Assembly: GCA_023101885.1 (NCBI GenBank)
Contig: JALPQD010000075.1
Span: forward strand, 3,724,630 to 3,788,629
Reading direction: 5' to 3'
DNA length: 64,000 bases
Source of the DNA: Typhlomys cinereus
Lineage: Eukaryota; Chordata; Mammalia; Rodentia; Platacanthomyidae
The notes under the pieces were generated by a model. It searched no databases, was not told the origin of the DNA, and saw only the letters and a program-made list of their open reading frames with translations. Positions 46,170 to 58,516 of the stretch are shown here, piece after piece (position 1 is the stretch's first letter; every line of letters begins with the position of its first letter). Made by a program: the position numbers and the translations under genes.

Positions 46170-46470
46170 GATATTTGTGTGTGTGTGTGTGTGTAGGTGT
46201 GGGTGTATAAGTATGTGTGGGTATGTACAAGTGCATATGAGGGTAGAAGAGGGCACTGTGTGTGCTTATGGAAGCCCAAGGATGACTTCAAGCTTCATCC
46301 TGGATTTCTCTAGTTTCCTACTGCTTTGCTCTGGGGTTTCCCAGTTCTGCTTTCCAGGGCCAGAAGTTCAGGACTTGGCCATTTCTGTCCAGGAATTTAA
46401 GTGAGATCTTCTAAGTGCCTGCACTTACCAGTCAACATAGAGTTCCTGAGTGGGATCAGTGGGAATCGAA
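46170..46470 (-). repeat. Dip-like SINE, antisense, with TG-rich tail
   Basis: A GT-rich tail (46174-46230) is followed by the body complement (ggatgacttcaagcttcatc, ctctggggtttcccag). The head region near 46400-46470 is degraded. Confidence 0.75.
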
Positions 46471-46904
46471 ACCCAGGCCAACTTTGGAGGGGGTCTCAGC
46501 CAGACTGAGACTATGCCAAGACAATTTTATTCTGGGCTAGACATGTTTCTATATGTTAAACCTAAACAACCATCCAGAATCTTTAACTATAATAAAACCA
46601 TCAAAGAATAACATAATCTTGTAAAAACAAGAAGCAAGAAGAGCATAACAGGAAGGTATACAATAGAAAATTACCTGGTAAAAATTTACTCTTCTGCACA
46701 ATCAATCAATGGTCTCATGATAGACATTCCTTACCATAATTCTTGGGACAATAGGGCCTGTTCCCAGTTAATAAATCATGAGAATATTGCTTCCCAACTG
46801 AGGCTGACCACAGAGCAAGCAAAAGCTCCAATATAGGACAAAGAACAAGAACAAAATGGCTCCACTACTGATCTAGCTGCTCAAGTTGGTCAGGAATCAA
46901 GAGC

Positions 46905-47250
46905 CCCAGGAAGTCCTGTACCAGTCCCCACAAGTTCTGGGATCCAAACTCAGGACCTTTTGTTCCTTATTTTCCAATCCCAGTGCCCCATTTTCCCCAC
47001 CACAGACATTTTTCTTTCCTAACTGTCTCCTTCCAGATCTCATGTCCTTCTACGCTTTTATGCATTACTATGTATGTGTATTACTATGTAATACTAAGCA
47101 TTACACCTTCCTGAGAAACTAACAAGGATTAAGCCTAGATGGGAGAGAAAGAGATAACTCTCCCAAGTGTGTGCAGTGTGTGGGTATGTATAAGTGTGTG
47201 TGAGTGGAGAAGAGGGCACTGTGTGTGCCTGTGAGGCCCACTATTGTATT
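46905..47250 (-). repeat. Two Dip-like SINE fragments
   Basis: At about 46920-46975, tctgggatccaaactcagga matches the antisense head of Dip copies. At about 47161-47250, gaagagggcactgtgtgtgc matches the tail-side block of the 46.2-kb copy. The intervening sequence does not match. Confidence 0.5.
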
Positions 47251-47339
47251 GTTCTTGCTCCAGCAAGTGCCCAGACACATACAATTGACATCAATCCAGG
47301 TGTGAGTTAATAAGATTTGCATAATATTAAGTCATGCTG

Positions 47340-47705
47340 TCAGTGAAATGGCTCAGCAGGTTTACCAGCATGACAGTCTGACAATCTGAGGTAGAGCCTT
47401 AGAGCTCACATAGTAGGACATAACCAGATTTCAAAATTTGTCCTCTGAATTCCATATTCTCTCTCTCTCTTTCTCTTTCTTCTTCTCCCCCAAATATCAG
47501 AGATTGAAGCTAGGAGCCCATGTATTCTAAGCAAGTGCTTTACTACTGAGCTACATACACAGTATCTCCATTTTGCTATTGTTTAATGTGAGGCAGTGTC
47601 TTGTAAATTTGTTCCATATCTTAGGCAAGCTTTGATCTCACAATACTTGTTTCTCAGCATTCAAAGTGGCTGTATTATAGGCCTGTGCCACTAGAGCAGG
47701 TATGG
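47340..47705. repeat. SINE cluster: tRNA-derived head (+), ID-like (-), B1-like (-)
   Basis: 47340-47430 on + has tgaaatggctcagcaggttt, a tRNA-like SINE head. 47459-47485 is TC-rich. 47493-47565 on minus reads tagctcagtagtaaagcact, an ID element head. 47566-47705 on minus matches a diverged B1 (cctataatacagccactttg). These are separate insertions. Confidence 0.6.
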
Positions 47706-48300
47706 CATGCCACCTCTACAATATTGAGTTCTATTTTCTGCACTGTACACAAATAGCTCAAAAATATGCATGCACAGAGTGGACTTTAATATTCAATTCT
47801 AGAAAATTTGAAAATGTCTACCCCAGAAAGAAAAGAAAAGGGAATAGAAATGCTTAAAGATGTATTTAGCATGCTACTCAGAAACATCAACAATATGTGA
47901 AATGAAATCTACACATATTGAAGAAAGAATTTATCAGTCTAGTGAATGAAACGGTTTCATTATAAGGTATATAAATAAAATTCAAAATGCTGTATATACT
48001 GGTTAACTGGTTAAGTACCTGTATTTATGTTTAGAAACTTTTACAGTTTAATTTAGATTTAATTTCCACATATCAAGCATATTTAGTGGATTGCTGGCAT
48101 TTTTGACTCCAATATTTCTTCTTACTCCTCTACATAACAACCTTAAGACATAGCTTTGGGCTTTATTGGTTCTTTAGTTAAGAGGCAGAATTATCTCCCC
48201 CCCCCCCGACAGAAATCTTTGCACAAGTCTCTTATTTTAGTTCAATCAATAGAACATGACAGGAGATTTATTGGGAGTAGTTCTACTCTTAAGTCTCAAG
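47706..48300. other. No recognisable feature
   Basis: AT-rich spacer. An uninterrupted run of 11 C lies at about 48197-48207. No gene seen. Confidence 0.45.
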
Positions 48301-48309
48301 AGGCATCAT

Positions 48310-48310
48310 T

Positions 48311-48342
<32 letters not shown>

Positions 48343-48374
48343 TGTCTCTCTCTCTGTCTCTCTCTCTCTCTCTT
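48310..48374. repeat. (TC)n microsatellite with TG interruptions
   Basis: About 65 bp of TC with four tctg variants. SLSL and ERERE reading ORFs on the two strands are artefacts. Confidence 0.96.
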
Positions 48375-48421
48375 TCTGTGTGTGTCTCCTTACTGCTGTT
48401 ACCATGCAAAGAAATCTGACT

Positions 48422-48479
48422 ACCCTTGTTGTTAATGAGAAATTCATGGAACCCTTGCTGTTAATGAGAGTTTCATGGA
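48422..48479 (+). repeat. 29-bp tandem duplication
   Basis: Two adjacent units of 29 bp, 48422-48450 and 48451-48479, both of the form acccttg.tgttaatgaga, differing at a few positions. Confidence 0.9.
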
Positions 48480-49030
48480 ACCATACTCTCAATAGATACC
48501 AACTACAAACATGTGATGTGACAATGTCCATCTCAGACCATCCAGCCTGTCAGGTGTATGATTCTGGCTGAGACTAAGAGGCCCACCTAAAGACTAGCAA
48601 AACTGGATTTATCATCCAAAGAAATACAGGAAAATCATCACTACTTGAGTGTTTCAAAACCCCAAATATAGTGTGACTTGTTGTTCAAAGAGAGAAACAG
48701 CAAAAATATCTAAGTCACGTGGTATTAACAAACATATTTAACAGGGGATGGAGGTAGGGACCAGTCTGCCAACGTAGCAGACCAGACTGCCAAAAGTAGC
48801 TCAGAAAAGAATGACTTGCACTGCACTGTGAATTTAAACAAAACTGTCATATCTGCAGAAATATGGATAATAACATTTGTGAACAAAAAGACTTACAGAT
48901 AAAAAAGTTTTCTCTTCCAGTGGATAGAAGATTCAGTGTAGTCTCAATCAAAATCCCAATTGCTACTTTGAAGAAATTGGAAGCTAATTTGAATATGCAA
49001 GTAAATGCAAAAGAAGTAGAATGGTCAACA

Positions 49031-49300
49031 GTGCTGGATTGATGATTGTGTGAGAAAGAGTTGCATGTAGCCCTGGTGACCTGAGTTCTATCAAGCATGG
49101 GGCCAATATGGCAGAAGGAGGGCATGTAGAGAACGACTTCACTAGGATGAAAATGAATAGCAATGATTCAAAAGCTGGCAAGGTACACATCATCAGATTA
49201 AACACTGCTTGTTTTTGCTGATGTGGAAGTTTGAAGACAGGTACTCGAATATGGTTAGTGTACGCCCTACTGCTGAGCCTTCTTCCCAGCCCAGGGAATT
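49031..49300. repeat. Two SINE remnants in opposite orientation
   Basis: 49031-49120 (+) has ggtgacctgagttctatca, with a B-box-like element. About 49205-49300 (-) reads gggctgggaagaaggctcag at its head, a B2/ID-type start. Confidence 0.5.
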
Positions 49301-52300
49301 GCTCTTTTAAATGCAGAGAAGAACAAAAAAGCAAAATTCAGCTCTAGAAAAAAAATACTGGCAAATATTCATCTAATGAAAGTTTTTATGACAATATATG
49401 AATAGCCCTTGTAATATATTAATATAATGAAAATATTCCAGCTTCTTGTTATTGTTTTCATTTTAGTGGACAAGAGATTTATATATCTCAAGGGTCAAAA
49501 AATACTTTTTAACAGTTGGAACTTCCAACATTTATAGTGGGATTGGAAAATGGAAAGACAGACTTTTAGAGAAAAAAAATAGCATCTCTAGCAAAGCTCA
49601 ATACGGTGACACATATTTTCCATTTAGCTGGCATCCTGCCTCCTAAGTATACATTCAAGAAGACAAAACATGCACCTACATATACTTAGATGCAAAAGTT
49701 CACATGGGTTTTATTGATATTAATGAAACATTAATATAATCAATATAAATCAACTAGCAAATATTAAACAGATGTAATACATAAATTATGAAATAGTAAT
49801 AGAAAGAAAAAGACTATTGATAAATGCAGATTTAGGGATGAATACTTAAAATATTATGGTTATTAAAATGATCCAGAAACAAAAGATTATAGTACATGAT
49901 AGCATTTATATAAAATCAAGAAAAGTAAAGCTACGATAACACAAATAAATCAGTAATATTCAAGTTTTGGGTTTAACAGAAGGAACTAACTGCAAAGGCT
50001 TGCAAAAGGAATTGTACAGTAATGTAAGTGTCCCAAGTACTTATCATGATAATAATTAAATAACTGCTTATGTTGAAGACTAAACTCAACAAACTGCACC
50101 TTTAGCATGAGTATACTTAGTTGTACACATATTTCATCTCTGAAAACTGAATAAAAATTGAGAAGAAATAAGGGAGGGAAAGACGAGAGAGGGAGGGAGA
50201 AAGGGAAAAATGAAAGACTGAAGAAAATTGATCTAACCAACCATGAAGATTTCTACAGAGTAAATCAGTGTTGGGTGCTTCTAGGAGAACCATGATCATT
50301 TAGTCCGAGAGAAAGGAAAGAAAGCAATTGTTCTGTAATTTCATCCCTAGGTCTCTATCTGGCACCTCTGACTAAGGCCACAGTCATCTTAGATGCCTCT
50401 GAAGAGCCCATCCCGTTTTGGTTTTCCAGTTCCACTTCTTCTACTTCCCTAGGCCTCTTGCTCCATAAAACTGCAGGGTCTTTTAAGACCCTCTTGACCT
50501 GAGATGATCTCCACATGTGTGCTAATTTCCCTGAACTTTTAACTACCACACCATTCTTAGGAAGCACAAAGAGTTGGGCCCTGCACTCATTTAGACTCTT
50601 GCTTCCTGATGTTTTTGTCACAACTACTCCAACAGTTGGCAGATCATCTTTTTCTCTAGCTCAGCTGAACTCCTGACAGCCCACAAACCACATTTAGTTT
50701 ACAAATACATAGACCTTGGGACTGATACTATCATGACACACTTGTGTGACAGAGTAATCATGGTTTGCCTGTGAGGAAGGTTAGTGTAAATGTGACCAGA
50801 TTGTTCTAAAGACAAATTCTTTGCCTCTCTGGATCTAGGCATCTTTACAATGTGACTTTACTATTCCTTTCATGAAGGGTTCAGCTTTATATTCTGGGAA
50901 TCCAGAATCTTATTTGGCCTGTGTCCTTTGACACCTAGAACACAACAGAAGGTAAAGTTCTGAACTAAGAAGTCTGGAGCCTAAAGAAGATGGAGTTCTG
51001 AGTCTTGGCCTAAAGAAGCTGCCCATGTTGCCAACTTAATTCTTTGACACCTTTTCTGAGGCTCAGCACTAATTCTAATAAGGGAAACTCTCTGAGGCGT
51101 TCTGGTGGAGGCCGAACAGGAAGAAGTAGGAGGAAAAGAAACAGCAAGGAGAAAGAAGAATTGAATCATTGCTCATCGAGTGAATGTGGAGGAAAAGGAT
51201 GATATTGTAAGGATGACTGCTCAGAGCTCAGGCTTGCAAGATGTGAGGAGATACTAGCCATAATTCATGGAGCAGAAACCCAAGGAAGATAAATAGAAGG
51301 AGCCAGCTTGTTGAGTAAGGAGCAAATCAGGAATCTGCAAAGACATCAACCAAAAAGCTTCCTTTCTGAACCTGGCCTTCAAGGTAGGAGTGAGCACATC
51401 CTTTATAAGTGACTGCTCTGGGAGGCTCACAGCCTGGTAATCTGAAGCCAATGGTCCTAAGACAGAACAGTGCAGAGTCAGTGCAACACTTCACTCAGCA
51501 ACAGCAAAATTGCTTTTCCACACAGGAGTGACTGTATGCTTTTAATTAGGTGACTTAAGGTCTAAGTCCCATTCACGATCTCAGAAAGAGCAACCAAAGT
51601 ATGGACAATCTTTCCCCCACAGACTACTTGGGAAGCAGACCATAGCTCATGCAGAAGCATTGATGAATGCAGACAGCATATGAAAATGTGAAAATTTAAT
51701 ATTCTGGCTAATAGAAACGTCAGCTTAATATTTATATTGCAATAATCTCTGACAAAAATTCTTAAAATGAAATGCATGATATGTAAAATAGAATGGATTC
51801 AGTTTTATTGCATTAGAGATTATTATCACTCTATATTGTAGTAATCTCAGGCTAATGTAAAATGCTAAAAATATTAGAGAAAGAAAGAGACAGAGTGAGA
51901 GAAACACAGATAGAGAAATAAACCCACAGTAAATATTAAGGAAATGTATTGTTTTGTTCATTAGAGGTTGTTAGTAATTGTTCTTCAGGATTAATAGAGA
52001 AAATAAGTAGGTGACAGGTATGTAATAGATACATACATAGATGATAGACAGCAGTAGTTATACACTATATATTATCTGACCCATAAGCATGCTAGATATA
52101 AGAAGAAAACTGTACAATAAGGACCTTGATTAAGAAGTGATTGAACTGTGCTGATGGGATTTGGTACTTCTAGACATCCAGCTGCTTCGAGACATTGAAG
52201 GGCAGTGAACTGTCACTTTTCATCTCTACTCATTCAAAGCATCAGTCAGCTGCAGGGCTGCCCAGCATGCTTTCTCCCCAAATTCTTGGTAATTGCCAAA

Positions 52301-53308
52301 AGGAGCATGATTTTGGAAGAAAAAAGAGAACGTTTCAACTGAAACATCCACCTGCTTTTCATGTTGTTCCTAAGTACTGAATCAAAAAGAGGAAAAATGA
52401 AGATGAGAATTCTTAGAATAGCATCAGTATAAAAGACATGAAAAATAAAGTGCTTACTCAAGAGAGATAACATGGTGGAGAATGAGAAACAATGTCTTGA
52501 GGAGGAAGGAGCAAGAACATATTGTGCTCAGATTCTTCTTGGGGAGACAGCACTGTATCCTAAGGAAGAGCAACAATTGCATTCTAACAGTATGATTTTC
52601 TTTTATTTTGACTGCTGATAAACTTTTACAGAGGATGCAGATTTTATCTACACTAACCATCGCTGTTTTTAAGAGGGAGTTTATTATTTTGAAAATCTAT
52701 AAAAACAGAAAAAAATCTCTTTGCAACCATAAGATTTACATGGTTGAAAAGTTAAGAATTTCTCCAGTTTATGGTCACTTGGACTCATATTATCGCCACA
52801 ACACTCTTTTATTAAGCCTTATTCACTACTAATCCAAATATGATAATAATCCAAATATCCAAGAATCTATTACCCAGACTCCACTTATTTCTCCTAATGA
52901 ACTTATTGAGGTAAACAGCATAATTTTGGTACCCTTCTAAACTGAGTGTCGTGAATAGAGTTTGATCACAGATAATAGTGGTATAATAAAATTTTCATAA
53001 AAGAAAATGTTAATTGTGTTTTCTCAGCATGTATCGACCAAAGATTATTTCAAGAAAGTGTAACACAGAAAATGATCTTTTAATGTTTAGTGTAGCTGGA
53101 AAAAAATTGTAATCAAAGAGATTGAAAGTAATAGCTCTCTAATGTGACTATATATTCTGCTTACCTGGGTATCATTTCTTCTTCATTGCCATGAAGAATA
53201 GAAGAGTTTAAATCAACCAACCAGTTCAAGCAAAATGTTCTTGAAATCACAGTAATAGCAAAAGCCCTTGTGAGGACATGACTTCTTATGGAAGGACTCT
53301 ATGAGTCT
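49301..53308. other. No recognisable feature
   Basis: AT-rich sequence without an assignable gene or repeat. The 88-codon minus ORF at 50355-50621 is basic and charged but unrecognised. GA-rich low-complexity patches lie at about 50165-50210 and 51880-51920, and a GATA/CATA-rich patch near 52020-52050. Confidence 0.45.
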
Positions 53309-53319
53309 TTAAAAAAGAC

Positions 53320-54081
53320 TAAAAAGTAACCATTTTGCAAATGGGTGATTGACCCCTCCCTCACTGAGGTTTTCTACTTTTATTACATCTACCCTTATAA
53401 TAAGACTCCAGTTTAACAGCTTTCTGTCTCTGGCCAGGGGGTGACATACAGTGCCCACCAGGATAGAGTGAAGGGCATTGCAGGAGCAGCAAAACTGCAA
53501 AAGAAAATCAACAAAACACAATCCAGAACTTCAGAGACTCTATATCAACCACCTAGAACTAGGCCAGCTTAATCTCTCCCCATCCTGAAGCTCAGGGACA
53601 TTTGCGGAAGAGGGGGCGGTAAGAGTGTAAGAGCAAAAGGATGGGAGGAGCAATGATTTGCAAGATACTCCACACAAGTTAGGGCCAAAGCAATCATAAT
53701 TGGACTTTCCATGCCCTGCACAACGTCCAACACACTGTTGACCTCACAAAGTCTAGCATCTGATAAAGGCACCAAGATCCTTGGAGGCAAGGGATTGGCA
53801 GCCACAGTAGTGTTCCTATGCTTAAGGGGAACACGGGAAAGGGTTCGGGGAAATGCCACTGGGTCCTTGTACGTCATCGGAGAGGAGGGCTCAGAGGAGA
53901 GTCAGGCATGCACATTAAAGGACTCTCTGGGAATTGGGGTGGGAGGCACTGGGAGATGGGGAGGGAGGGAGGGGTGAGAGGAGGGGGAGCGGGGGGGGGT
54001 TCGGGGGAAAAGGAGGGAGGGAGGGAACTGGTGTACCTATTAAGTTTGTATGAGCGGAAATAATAATAAAAATGTATTGAA
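53320..54081 (+). mobile_element. 5'-truncated L1 (3'UTR only)
   Basis: Starts taaaaagtaaccattttgca and runs to the G-rich tract (about 53935-54035) and an A-rich tail. A candidate TSD, aaaaaagac, is at 53311-53319 and 54082-54090, partly ambiguous because of the A-tail. The ORFs inside are shared by all L1 3'UTR copies and are not genes. Confidence 0.93.
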
Positions 54082-54090
54082 AAAAAAGAC

Positions 54091-56981
54091 AGAGAAGGAC
54101 ACATATGTGAGGGGGAGTTTGTACTGAGAAAGGTTAGAAGGATCCACCGCTCCATAAGCATTTTTGTCTAGGGGTCAGGCATTATTAAGGATTCTCAGAG
54201 ATACACACCCTTGACTCACTCAGCAGCCATGCATGCAGCCGCTAGGAGGATTCCACAAAGTGATGGGAGCAGGAACATGAAGACTATAAAGAACTGTGTA
54301 AGTGTAGAAAAAGCAAGAGATTGTCAAGCATGAAGCAGGACGACAGATTCTAGCCGCCGGATGTGTTCCAGAGTGTCTCTCTCCAAAGTTAAATGCTGAG
54401 GGCCCCGACTCTGAGCTAGAAAGAAGTTGTTAGGTGCTGAGTCACTGTCACTCAAACCCTACAACAACAAGCCGTGATTTTCTTGCCTGAGAGGCTAGAG
54501 CCACAAGTTCCTCATTCTCAACACCTAGTGCTATAAACCTCTATGTTCACATAAGCCTCTGGCATTCAGAGATGATGCCTACAGAGAGATCGTTCCACAC
54601 ATACTCAAGATTTCCATCTGGATGGAATAAACGAGCCTTAGCCATTTGTTGACAGTTTTTAGACTAATTGCTATAAAGATTTTCTAAAAAGTTCTTACTA
54701 CACAGGTGTGTAGTAAGGCACATGACTTAACACACTTTTTTGAATCTCCAGTAAATAGCATCATACTTGGCAAATATCAGCTAATCAAGTATGCAGAGAA
54801 AGAATAAGTTAGCCACTGTTCCTGATAGAATGAAGACATAGTGTAGTCATTTTTTGGAGTACAGTAATCTCTTCATGATTCCAAGGCTGTGGCTGCTAAT
54901 ATTAAAGTATATAGACAAAAAAGGCAACATACATTTTTATAGCTCACTGTCAAAGTTTTAATATTCTTTTTCCCCTGACTTTACTACTGTACATGGATCA
55001 TTTAAAATTTAAAATGTGAACATAAAGATTTTCAACAAAAAGTCCAGATTCTGAAGTTTTTTGACATTAAAATTTGTCATCTACTATTTATTCAAAGAAA
55101 CTGCTTTGATAGTTGTGAGGTGCTTCTAAGCCTGTAATTCGAAAGGACCACACGTAATGCCATAAATGGGGCTAGATGGGATAAAGAGCAGACCAGATTT
55201 TCACATCCATTCTCATCTGTCGCTTCTGAGCTTTATGTTCAGAAACACACCATCTACTAGGTAATGTGTGCTTGCATAACTCCCAAGCTACGAGATGAGA
55301 ACTCAAATGGATTTCATCAAAGTGAGTTGGTAGAAAAGTCAGAGATGGAACTCATCTCTTGCTCTTTGCTAATTTGTTGGATCTTGGTGTCTGTGCTGGA
55401 AAATAAAGATATCCTTCAATATCAAGAGTTGGGATTCTGATCACCTGTTCACTATCGTGTCAAATATTCTTTCTTTAAGAAAAAAGAGAGAAAGAATAAC
55501 AGAGAGTCACACAAGTTCAATCTTAAAAATGGGTCATCTCACTGCTTCGAGGTAGTGACCCGTGGCAGGATGGGGTTCATGCTCCTTCAGTCTACTAAGA
55601 ATTGTTCACACCTGTGGTCTACACAACTTTGGTAACTGAAGCCCAATAGGTTCTACACTCAGAACAATCCAGTCATAGACTAAAGACAAGTCTGTTGGAA
55701 CAAATATTTTTTCTCAGTGCATGACCCTGGGCAACCTTTAAGCCATAGAAATGTCGGTCCCTTGGGAAACTGAGAAGTCGAAACGGGTCTCCCCTTGTAT
55801 TTTGTGCTTTGCTTTTGAAGAAAATAAGAGATGATATGAATGTTTCCATGCGTCTAGTGATCAGTTTTCCTTACAGGTTAAATTTACCAGTGAAGTTGAG
55901 GTCAGCAGCACTAAACTAACATTTTCACAGATTCTATTTCTAATATTACAAAGGTGAAACTTGGTATGAAATAAGTATTTTAATTAACATTAAAGTAGTA
56001 CTGGTATATAGTCAAAGCCAGTTTGTAATCTTGTAGTCATTTTAGCTTCCCTCCTAGGTTGTCATATTTTTAGTGTTTCCATTAAAACTACTTTTGGTTT
56101 TGCATGTTTATCAAAAGGCATTTTGTGTCTCTGGGGTATTTTAAGTTACATTTACAAAAGAAATTCATGCACTTTAAAACTTGAGAGTTTTGAGGAGATG
56201 GCTATTTTTTCATCAAATAGCTGTTAAAAGGAACAGAAACTATTATTGCTCATCCTATAGCTCCCTGCTTCCTGACTCAAATTTAATCCTATTCCATGTG
56301 TTCCTACTTTCAGTCTTTCCTTTTTCCTTCCCAAAGACATTTAACCAACAGCAATGCTGATAGTGCCTGTCAATGATGCTCATGCCTGAGAGTGGTAATA
56401 CTTAAACATAATTATTCCATCCAGTCAAACATGTAGGCTGCATAAACATTCTTGACTGGCTTTAGCTTACCAATACTTTCTCTTAACTCTTGAGTTATGC
56501 CACTTGGGGTAGAGATAAGACTCCAATTTTTCTCTGCTGTCTGACTACCAGAGATAGTTGACCCCTTGTGGAACATCATGAAAAGAAGCTACAGACATGT
56601 GTTTAAGTCAGTCCACTGTGGTGAGCGTTGAATCAGTCATCAGGAGGTAGAGTCATTGAGCCAGCAGAACATAGATGCAATTGTCTGTGAACCTGGCAAG
56701 CTGATCATTCTAAGAGATTTGCTCACTACAACCAGCAATGGAAGAGCAAAAGGAGGGAAATGTAGAATCCTAAATTATGATCATATCTGCGGAAGAAAGG
56801 ATGTTTTCTCGGCCACAGAGTATTAGAACTCTATAGTGAAGGCCAGGTACTGTGAACCAGAGTCTAAGATTTCATAGTACTTTGTGTTGTTCCAGGGTGT
56901 AATGAGTAAAGCAGATGTTCCAAGCACATACACAACATATAGCTACTGTATATACACATTTATTCCAATAATAGTGGCTCA
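54091..56981. other. No recognisable feature
   Basis: I see no gene. The patch at about 54370-54650, ending in gatggaataaacgagcctta, might be an LTR with its polyadenylation signal, but I cannot place it in a family. Confidence 0.4.
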
Positions 56982-56986
56982 GAGGC

Positions 56987-57417
56987 TGTTGCAGTCTACC
57001 TGCATGGTTGCTGATAAATGACCATCAAACAGCTTAAGGGAACAAGGGGCTTATTTCCTTACGATAGTCTAGTTACAGTTCTCAGTCCAGCTTGATGGGA
57101 GAGCATGCATCAATACCAGGGCCAAGGGAACTGACCACACCATTACCACATAATGGCTGAGAGATGGACAATCCTTACTTGCCAGACCAGCATGTCTGGC
57201 CAAGTGAACAGAAAGATGCCAATCTCCTCAACTTCCTCTCTGTATTTATCCACCTGTTTAGAGCCTAGTCACATTCACCACAGGCTAGGTCTGCTCCATC
57301 AACTAGACCATCTCTTGCAGGTTTGCTCTGGGCTTAACTCAACCATTAATTCTCTACAAATGTTCCCAGAGCTCAAATTCTCAACAATCAAGTTGACACC
57401 CATGCTTAACTATGACA
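56987..57417 (-). mobile_element. Solo LTR, MaLR/ERVL-like, 5-bp TSD
   Basis: Read on the minus strand it begins tgtcatagttaagcatgggt and ends gtagactgcaaca, matching the LTRs at 11755 and 13339 along their length, including the block with ccagacatgctggtctgg. The perfect 5-bp TSD gaggc lies at 56982-56986 and 57418-57422. With no internal region it is a solo LTR left by LTR-LTR recombination. The 93-codon ORF at 57153-57434 lies inside it and is not a gene. Confidence 0.92.
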
Positions 57418-57422
57418 GAGGC

Positions 57423-58315
57423 CCTGGTGGTTAGATTATATAGTAATTCACTGCAATTGCTCACCGGTTTTAAGACAGTGTTTTCTCGTGCTGCATATAC
57501 TACTATTTAAGCTCATTCTTAGTTAGCCTTCTTCATGAAGGCTTAGGAATCTTCTTCAAGACTTAAGAATAAGGACAAGACCTATCTTTAAGCCATTTTT
57601 ATTTACACAAAATATTTCTCTTCCTTAATCTGATGTTGAAACTATCACCCAGGCTTTCACTCCAGATCCAGTGTGATGACATTGTTAATGAAGATGATGA
57701 TGATGATGATTATGGAGGAAGAAGCATTCCTGCCTCTCACTTCATTGGTAACAAAGATTTAAACTGATCATTTCATATGTGTCACAAGTCTTCAGGATGG
57801 AAACAGTATTTACATAGCTTCAGAAACTGAATTAAGAACAAATATTTCATAGCCATATCTATTTGTCTCCCAAGCTGTTAGCATAGACAACGGAGAAATG
57901 AAACACTAATTAATTTGAATGTTTTGATTGTTAACAGCTGTTCTGGTTACATAAACCAAAGAAAGAGAAATATAGTTCTAAATATATTGAACTAAGTTAA
58001 AGGAAATAACATGAAAGCAAGATGCTGCATTTCGATAGTATACCATACAGAATGTGTGAAGGCATGGGTTCAAATCATTGGTCTAGCACTGTACGGGTAA
58101 GTCATGTTAAAAAAAACCCACTGAGGAAAGAAATGAAGAGGTGAGTGATATAGCATATCAACAAATAACTTGTTGTCAATAAAAATTTGTTATTGGCAGT
58201 TTCATGTTGCCATCTGGATGATAATATTAATCATAATAAAGAAATTCAGCTTGGCATGATGGTCTTTGTATAAATCTCAGAATGCAAAAATATGGATTCT
58301 TACTGTGCATCATGT
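57423..58315. other. No gene; short (ATG)n and SINE-like scraps
   Basis: (GAT)n at 57692-57711. About 58040-58095 (aaggcatgggttcaaatcat) resembles an ID-type SINE piece, and about 58250-58285 (cttggcatgatggtctttgt) a B1 head. Both are too short for certainty. Confidence 0.4.
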
Positions 58316-58501
58316 GGTATTTTGAGCATATCACTTAGTGCTGTGAAGCTTCATTATCAAAATCTATAATGTTTGAAGTTTAAAATAGGTCATAACTTTC
58401 TTTGCTTATAAAGTAGAAAAATATGTATTCTGTATGTGCAAAATTATACATTCTGAAATGTGCATTTTATGGTATGTGTGCGTGTGTGTATGTGTGATAT
58501 G
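58316..58501 (+). repeat. Diverged local duplicate (partner at 61395)
   Basis: The sequence tttgagcatatcacttagtg, then tttaaaataggtcataactt, then ttctttgcttataaag aligns in order with 61395-61590. The first ~60 bp look MIR-like. It is cut at its right end by the L1 insertion site. Confidence 0.7.
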
Positions 58502-58516
58502 TGACAATATATTTGT

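Noticed and set aside
50355..50621. 88-codon minus ORF as a possible processed pseudogene
   Set aside because: Charged and low complexity, no family recognised, no poly(A) tail or TSD seen.
57153..57434. 93-codon ORF
   Set aside because: Lies almost wholly inside the solo LTR on its non-coding strand.
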